Positions 60,588-64,000 of a stretch of 64,000 bases of DNA are shown piece after piece (the first letter of the stretch is position 1; each line of letters opens with the position of its first letter). The notes beneath the pieces are model-generated. The model ran no database searches. It worked only from the letters and a program-made list of their open reading frames with translations, and was not told where the DNA came from. Source of the DNA: Maricaulis sp036231565 (GTDB lineage: Bacteria > Pseudomonadota > Alphaproteobacteria > Caulobacterales > Maricaulaceae); contig JAZAHA010000013.1 of NCBI GenBank assembly GCA_036231565.1, forward strand, positions 1-64,000. Direction: 5' to 3'. A program made the translations under genes and the position numbers.

Positions 60588-61823
60588 TCAGTTCTGCCAG
60601 ACGATCGTGTCTCCCGGCGCAACACCCTCGCCCAATACGACGCCGGCCGGACCGGTTGCCCGGACCTCCACCTGTACGCGGCGCGGCAGCGCGCCGGGCG
60701 CGTCGCTGACATGAACCCAGGCATCCCCCGGCGTGCCCTCGACGGCCTGTGCCGGCACCAGGAGAGCCGCATCATCGGCAAACACCACCACATCAATGTC
60801 GGCCGTCATGCCGATCCTTACCGACTCAGCGGCTGAGTCCGGCAGAGGGTCCAGACGCGCCGTAGCCGTGAACTCGGCCAGCTGACCCGCGGCCGACGCC
60901 TCCGCCTGACCGGCGACTGCCGTAAGCGTGCCGGTCAGCTCCACCCCCGGAAAGCCCGGCCCCGTAACCCGCACGGGAGCACCAGGGCGGAGTGCCGCCA
61001 CGTCGCCCTCGTCGAGTCTGAAATTCACATCAAGCGCATCCGGACGCGCAATAATCAGCAAAGGCCGGCCGCGACTGACACGACTCCCGGCACGCAGCGG
61101 CTCGCCCAGCTCACCGTCGGCATCTGGCGGCCGCACCACGAGACCGGCGACCGGCGCACGAAGGGTTGAATTGGCCAGCTCGGCCTCGATCCGCTCAAGA
61201 CGCTCTCGAGCCAGGTCGCGCTCGAGCAACGCGATCCGGCGCTGGTTTCCCGCACCTCGCTCACGCGTCGCTTCCAGCTGTTCAAGCGCCTGGTCCAGCT
61301 GCATGCCCAGATCGCGGCGCTGCTGCACGAGCCCGTCATACTCCCCGCGCGGCACCAGCCCACGCTCCAGCAAGGCTGCCGTTTCTTCAAGACGCCGCTC
61401 AAGATCCGACAGGTCTGCCCGGGCGCCCGCCACATCACGACGAGCCCGGGACATTTCCGGACCGTTCTCCCAATCCTCCAGATCGGCGGCGTCGGCCTCG
61501 GCGCGGAGAAGCGCCGCTTCGGCCTGGGCACGTTCGCGCTGCAGGTCTGCCGGATTGAGCGTGACAAGCGCATCCCCCGCAGCGACCCGGTCGCCGATAT
61601 GCACGTGCAGGGTCTCGATTACGCCTTCATAGGGCGCGAGCAGATCCGCACGGTCGCCGGGACTGATGCGGCCGGTGAAACCCAGCACAATCTCGACGGG
61701 ACGGGGTTCCAGGACCCGGCTTTGCGTCGCACCGGTTACAGGTGCACCTGCTCCCGGACCGCACCCGGGGGACAGCATGAGCAGCACCGCAGCTGCAATC
61801 AGGGTTCGAGCGTGATGCGCCAT
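60588..61823 (-). CDS. HlyD/MacA-like periplasmic adaptor
   Basis: This 411-residue membrane fusion protein begins with a signal sequence that may be lipidated (LMLSPGC). Two lipoyl half-motifs (YEGVIETLHVHIGDRVAAGDALV and LRAPVAGLVVRPPDADGELGEPLRAGSRV) flank a long coiled-coil hairpin (about 95-205, LERRLEETAALLERGL and LERDLARERLERIEAEL). C-terminal beta domains follow. Its start overlaps the TolC-like gene by 25 bases. With the permease it forms a tripartite MacAB-TolC-like exporter. Confidence 0.87.
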   Translation of the reverse strand: MAHHARTLIAAAVLLMLSPGCGPGAGAPVTGATQSRVLEPRPVEIVLGFTGRISPGDRADLLAPYEGVIETLHVHIGDRVAAGDALVTLNPADLQRERAQAEAALLRAEADAADLEDWENGPEMSRARRDVAGARADLSDLERRLEETAALLERGLVPRGEYDGLVQQRRDLGMQLDQALEQLEATRERGAGNQRRIALLERDLARERLERIEAELANSTLRAPVAGLVVRPPDADGELGEPLRAGSRVSRGRPLLIIARPDALDVNFRLDEGDVAALRPGAPVRVTGPGFPGVELTGTLTAVAGQAEASAAGQLAEFTATARLDPLPDSAAESVRIGMTADIDVVVFADDAALLVPAQAVEGTPGDAWVHVSDAPGALPRRVQVEVRATGPAGVVLGEGVAPGDTIVWQN

Positions 61824-63280
61824 GTTTCAAGCGTGCTCCCGATTTGCTGGTCCAAGGCGGTCAGCGCGTTGAGGTAGGCGATCTCGGCTGCGAGCGCCTG
61901 GATGTCAGCCGTGCGCAGCCCGGCCTGCAGCGAGAGAATCTCGAAGTTCGAGGTCCGGCCGGCCTGCAGCTTTTCGTGCTCCAGTGCCAGGGCACGTTCG
62001 GCAAGGTCCCGTGCCCGGCGTGCCGTCTCCACCTGACGCCATCGGGCCTCGACCTGCTGCACCGCGTCGCGCACCTGAACCTCGACGGCCTGAGCCAGAT
62101 CCGCCGATCGCAGCTCAGCCAGATCGAGGCTGGTGCGGGCGCGCACCACGCCCTGTTCGGCCGACACATCGCCCAAGGGAATCTCGACGCGCAGGCCAGC
62201 CGTTACATCCGTCTCGTCCTCATAGACTTCCGCCAATCCCTGTTCGGCGCCCCGCTGCGTAACCGCACCGAACAGCGAGACATCCCAGCGCCGGCGATCC
62301 CGCGCCAGCACAAGGGATTGGCGGGCCTGCTGGACAGCAATCTCCTGCGCCAGCACATCCACGCGATTGTCCAGGGCCAGCCGTACCGCGCGAACGGTGT
62401 CGACGGCGACATATTCTGCATCGACAGGGCCGGCGGCCTCGATGTTGGTTCGCGGATCGAGTGCAAGAAGGCGGGTCAATGCAAGCTGGGCACTGTTGAG
62501 GGCCTGCTCGGCCTGCAGGCGGGCAACATCCTGGGCTGCGACGGCTGATTCGGTCTGCACGATATCGGCCGCCGCCATCCGGCCCGCCTCGACGAGGCGA
62601 CGATTGGTCTCCAGCAGGGCCCGCGCCCGTTCCAGCGATATGTCGGCCAGCCGGACCTGCTCCTGCGCCTGCATCAAGGCGCGATAGGCAAAGACGATCG
62701 CGGTAATCGTATCCGACACGGTGCCCTCCAGCCGCAGACGGTTGATCCGCTCCTGCAGCCGCGCGATCCGGACCGGGGCAAGATTGACCTCGGGCCCGGC
62801 ACCGCGGACCAGTGGCTGGCTGACACTCACGGTCGCCGATTGGGACAGGCCCCCGCCCGCCCCGCCGAGCCGGTCGGTAAGCCGCCAGGTCAAGTCGATC
62901 TGCGTGCCCAGTGGCGTCACCAGGCCTATCCCCGGCGAGACCGATGCCTCGGACCGGGTCACACCCCCGGAGACCCGGCGAACGACTTCAGCGCGCACTT
63001 CGCCGCGCGGCGCAAAGGCCCGCTCGGCGACATAGAGATCGAACCGTTCGGCCGCGCGCTGCAGATGGGCAGCCTGGACCGTCCGGTTCCGGCGCAGCCC
63101 CAGCGCGACAGCCTCGTCGAGCGTGATCTCAATCACCTGTCCGCCCGGAAGGGGATTGTCCGGCGGTGACGGCACACCAGCGAGCGGGTCCGGTTGAGGC
63201 AATCGTTGCCGGGCCTCCGCCGGAGCCCAGTGTACCGCCAGGGCGGCCACCGCAAGGAGAAGGGCAGGACTATTCCGCAC
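61799..63280 (-). CDS. TolC-like outer-membrane efflux protein
   Basis: This 493-residue OEP-family protein has two long helical repeat regions of coiled-coil type (for example around ERINRLRLEGTVSDTITAIVFAYRALMQAQEQVRLADISLERARALLE, then the second half near LAELRSADLAQAVEVQVRDAVQQVEARWRQVETARRARDLAERAL). The GTG at 63280 with GAGG upstream gives a proper signal peptide (SPALLLAVAALAVHWAPAEA). The start overlaps the permease stop by 11 bases. It would form the outer-membrane channel for the adaptor and permease. Confidence 0.88.
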   Translation of the reverse strand: MRNSPALLLAVAALAVHWAPAEARQRLPQPDPLAGVPSPPDNPLPGGQVIEITLDEAVALGLRRNRTVQAAHLQRAAERFDLYVAERAFAPRGEVRAEVVRRVSGGVTRSEASVSPGIGLVTPLGTQIDLTWRLTDRLGGAGGGLSQSATVSVSQPLVRGAGPEVNLAPVRIARLQERINRLRLEGTVSDTITAIVFAYRALMQAQEQVRLADISLERARALLETNRRLVEAGRMAAADIVQTESAVAAQDVARLQAEQALNSAQLALTRLLALDPRTNIEAAGPVDAEYVAVDTVRAVRLALDNRVDVLAQEIAVQQARQSLVLARDRRRWDVSLFGAVTQRGAEQGLAEVYEDETDVTAGLRVEIPLGDVSAEQGVVRARTSLDLAELRSADLAQAVEVQVRDAVQQVEARWRQVETARRARDLAERALALEHEKLQAGRTSNFEILSLQAGLRTADIQALAAEIAYLNALTALDQQIGSTLETWRITLEP

Positions 63281-64000
63281 GCAAGGCCTCGATCGGATCG
63301 ACCCGGGCAGCTGCGAAGGCGGGATAAAGACCAAAGGCACCGCCGACGAGAACCGCCACGGCAGGGCCGAGCATGGGTATCCACCACGCCGCCACGTATT
63401 CCCAGCCGGACAGCAAGGAAAACAATACGGTAACGCTCATTCCCAGTGCAGCCCCCAGCATGCCGCCGCCGAGTGACAGGATCGCGGCCTCGATCGCGAA
63501 CAGGGTGCGAATATCGGCCGGAGTGGCACCAAGCGCTGCCCGCAGACCGATTTCGCGGCGGCGTTCCATCACACTCATCAGCATGACATTCAGCACGCCA
63601 ATCCCGCCGACAACCAGCGATATCCCACCTATCCCCGCCAGCAAGCGCGCAATGAGACCCGTTTGGCGCTTCATGGCCGCGATCATCTCGCGGGCGCTGC
63701 GCACGGCCACCGTCGCGGTGGCATTGCCCAGCGCCGCCGCGAGACGCGGCCCTGTCCGGTCCGGATCGGCTTCGGGTTGCAGCCTTACCAATGCCACGGT
63801 GGGATCCCCGGCTGCCAGGGCGCGCCGGGCGCAGGAGAGGGGGATCAGGATCGACCGGTCATAATCGACGGGGCTGAGTGCCTCCAGCGGCGCCGGTTCA
63901 AGCACGCCGACCAGCGTGAAGACATAACCCGCCAGGCTGAGCCGTTCACCCGGTTCGAGGACGGCCTGGCCGGCCGTCAGATCGCGAGCGACGACTGAGC
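63270..64000 (-). CDS. MacB-like ABC transporter permease, C-terminal part (cut by window edge)
   Basis: The frame runs open through the right edge, so only the last 243 residues or so are visible. They contain the end of the periplasmic MacB_PCD domain (ERLSLAGYVFTLVGVLEP) and the FtsX permease domain with three membrane segments (LLAGIGGISLVVGGIGVLNVMLMSVMERRREIGLRAALGA, then GGMLGAALGMSVTVLFSLLSG and PMLGPAVAVLVGGAFGLYPAFAAARVDPIEALRAE). These are typical of MacB. The ATPase is probably encoded just outside the window. Confidence 0.9.
   Translation of the reverse strand, partial: SVVARDLTAGQAVLEPGERLSLAGYVFTLVGVLEPAPLEALSPVDYDRSILIPLSCARRALAAGDPTVALVRLQPEADPDRTGPRLAAALGNATATVAVRSAREMIAAMKRQTGLIARLLAGIGGISLVVGGIGVLNVMLMSVMERRREIGLRAALGATPADIRTLFAIEAAILSLGGGMLGAALGMSVTVLFSLLSGWEYVAAWWIPMLGPAVAVLVGGAFGLYPAFAAARVDPIEALRAE

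Overview
The window is high-GC, densely packed chromosomal DNA of an alphaproteobacterium. The strongest lineage evidence is a complete alphaproteobacterial general stress response locus: NepR, the EcfG sigma factor, a PhyK-type HisKA_2 kinase and PhyR, with GGAAC-N16-CGTT promoters. TonB-dependent receptors, secreted peptidases and Na+-coupled transporters suggest a marine, stalked-type lineage such as Maricaulales/Hyphomonadaceae. That placement is inferred from gene content, not from a marker gene. I found no rRNA, tRNA, CRISPR array, transposase or integrase.

Layout. 1-2.3 kb: edge sequence with short repeats and a terminator, a DUF4336 protein and an SDR. 2.3-8.7 kb: acyl-CoA thioesterase TesB, then proline biosynthesis (proB divergent from proC-proA) and the proline importer putP. 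8.7-14.2 kb: general stress response. The nepR-ecfG-phyK operon is divergent from phyR, and beside it lie a 29-residue membrane peptide, an exported EF-hand protein, an SDR and a 67-residue lipoprotein. Four promoters here match the EcfG consensus exactly and a fifth differs by one base. 14.2-21.2 kb: a LytTR response regulator and kinase beside an ABC exporter (adaptor, FtsX-type permease, ATPase). 21.4-24.5 kb: a secreted subtilisin-like protein with 25 tandem seven-residue units, mostly GGDINPF. 24.6-27.3 kb: a TPR/degenerate GGDEF/EAL protein. 27.3-37.4 kb: an S9 peptidase, two related TonB receptors, FecR and a FecI-type sigma factor, all on the minus strand. 37.5-43 kb: an exported lyase-family protein, a double TetR regulator, an exported alpha/beta hydrolase and a DASS transporter.

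43.0-60.6 kb looks like a catabolic island. It holds a carotenoid/lignostilbene oxygenase, a feruloyl-CoA synthetase-like ligase, five small SnoaL/limonene-epoxide-hydrolase-fold proteins, two SDRs, a DapB-fold dehydrogenase, an MFS permease, a TonB receptor, two thiolases and a regulator made of two fused HxlR/zinc-knuckle modules. Upstream of every inferred transcription unit in the island, including the regulator gene, I found a 15-bp motif TTGCR-N6-WACC, nearly always preceded by C. There are nine copies, four of them in the 506-bp gap between the TonB receptor and the thiolases. This unites the island as a candidate regulon and is the most notable unexplained signal in the window. 60.6-64 kb: a MacB-like efflux operon (adaptor, TolC-like protein, permease cut by the window edge).

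All start choices and functions are read from sequence by eye. No database search was run.
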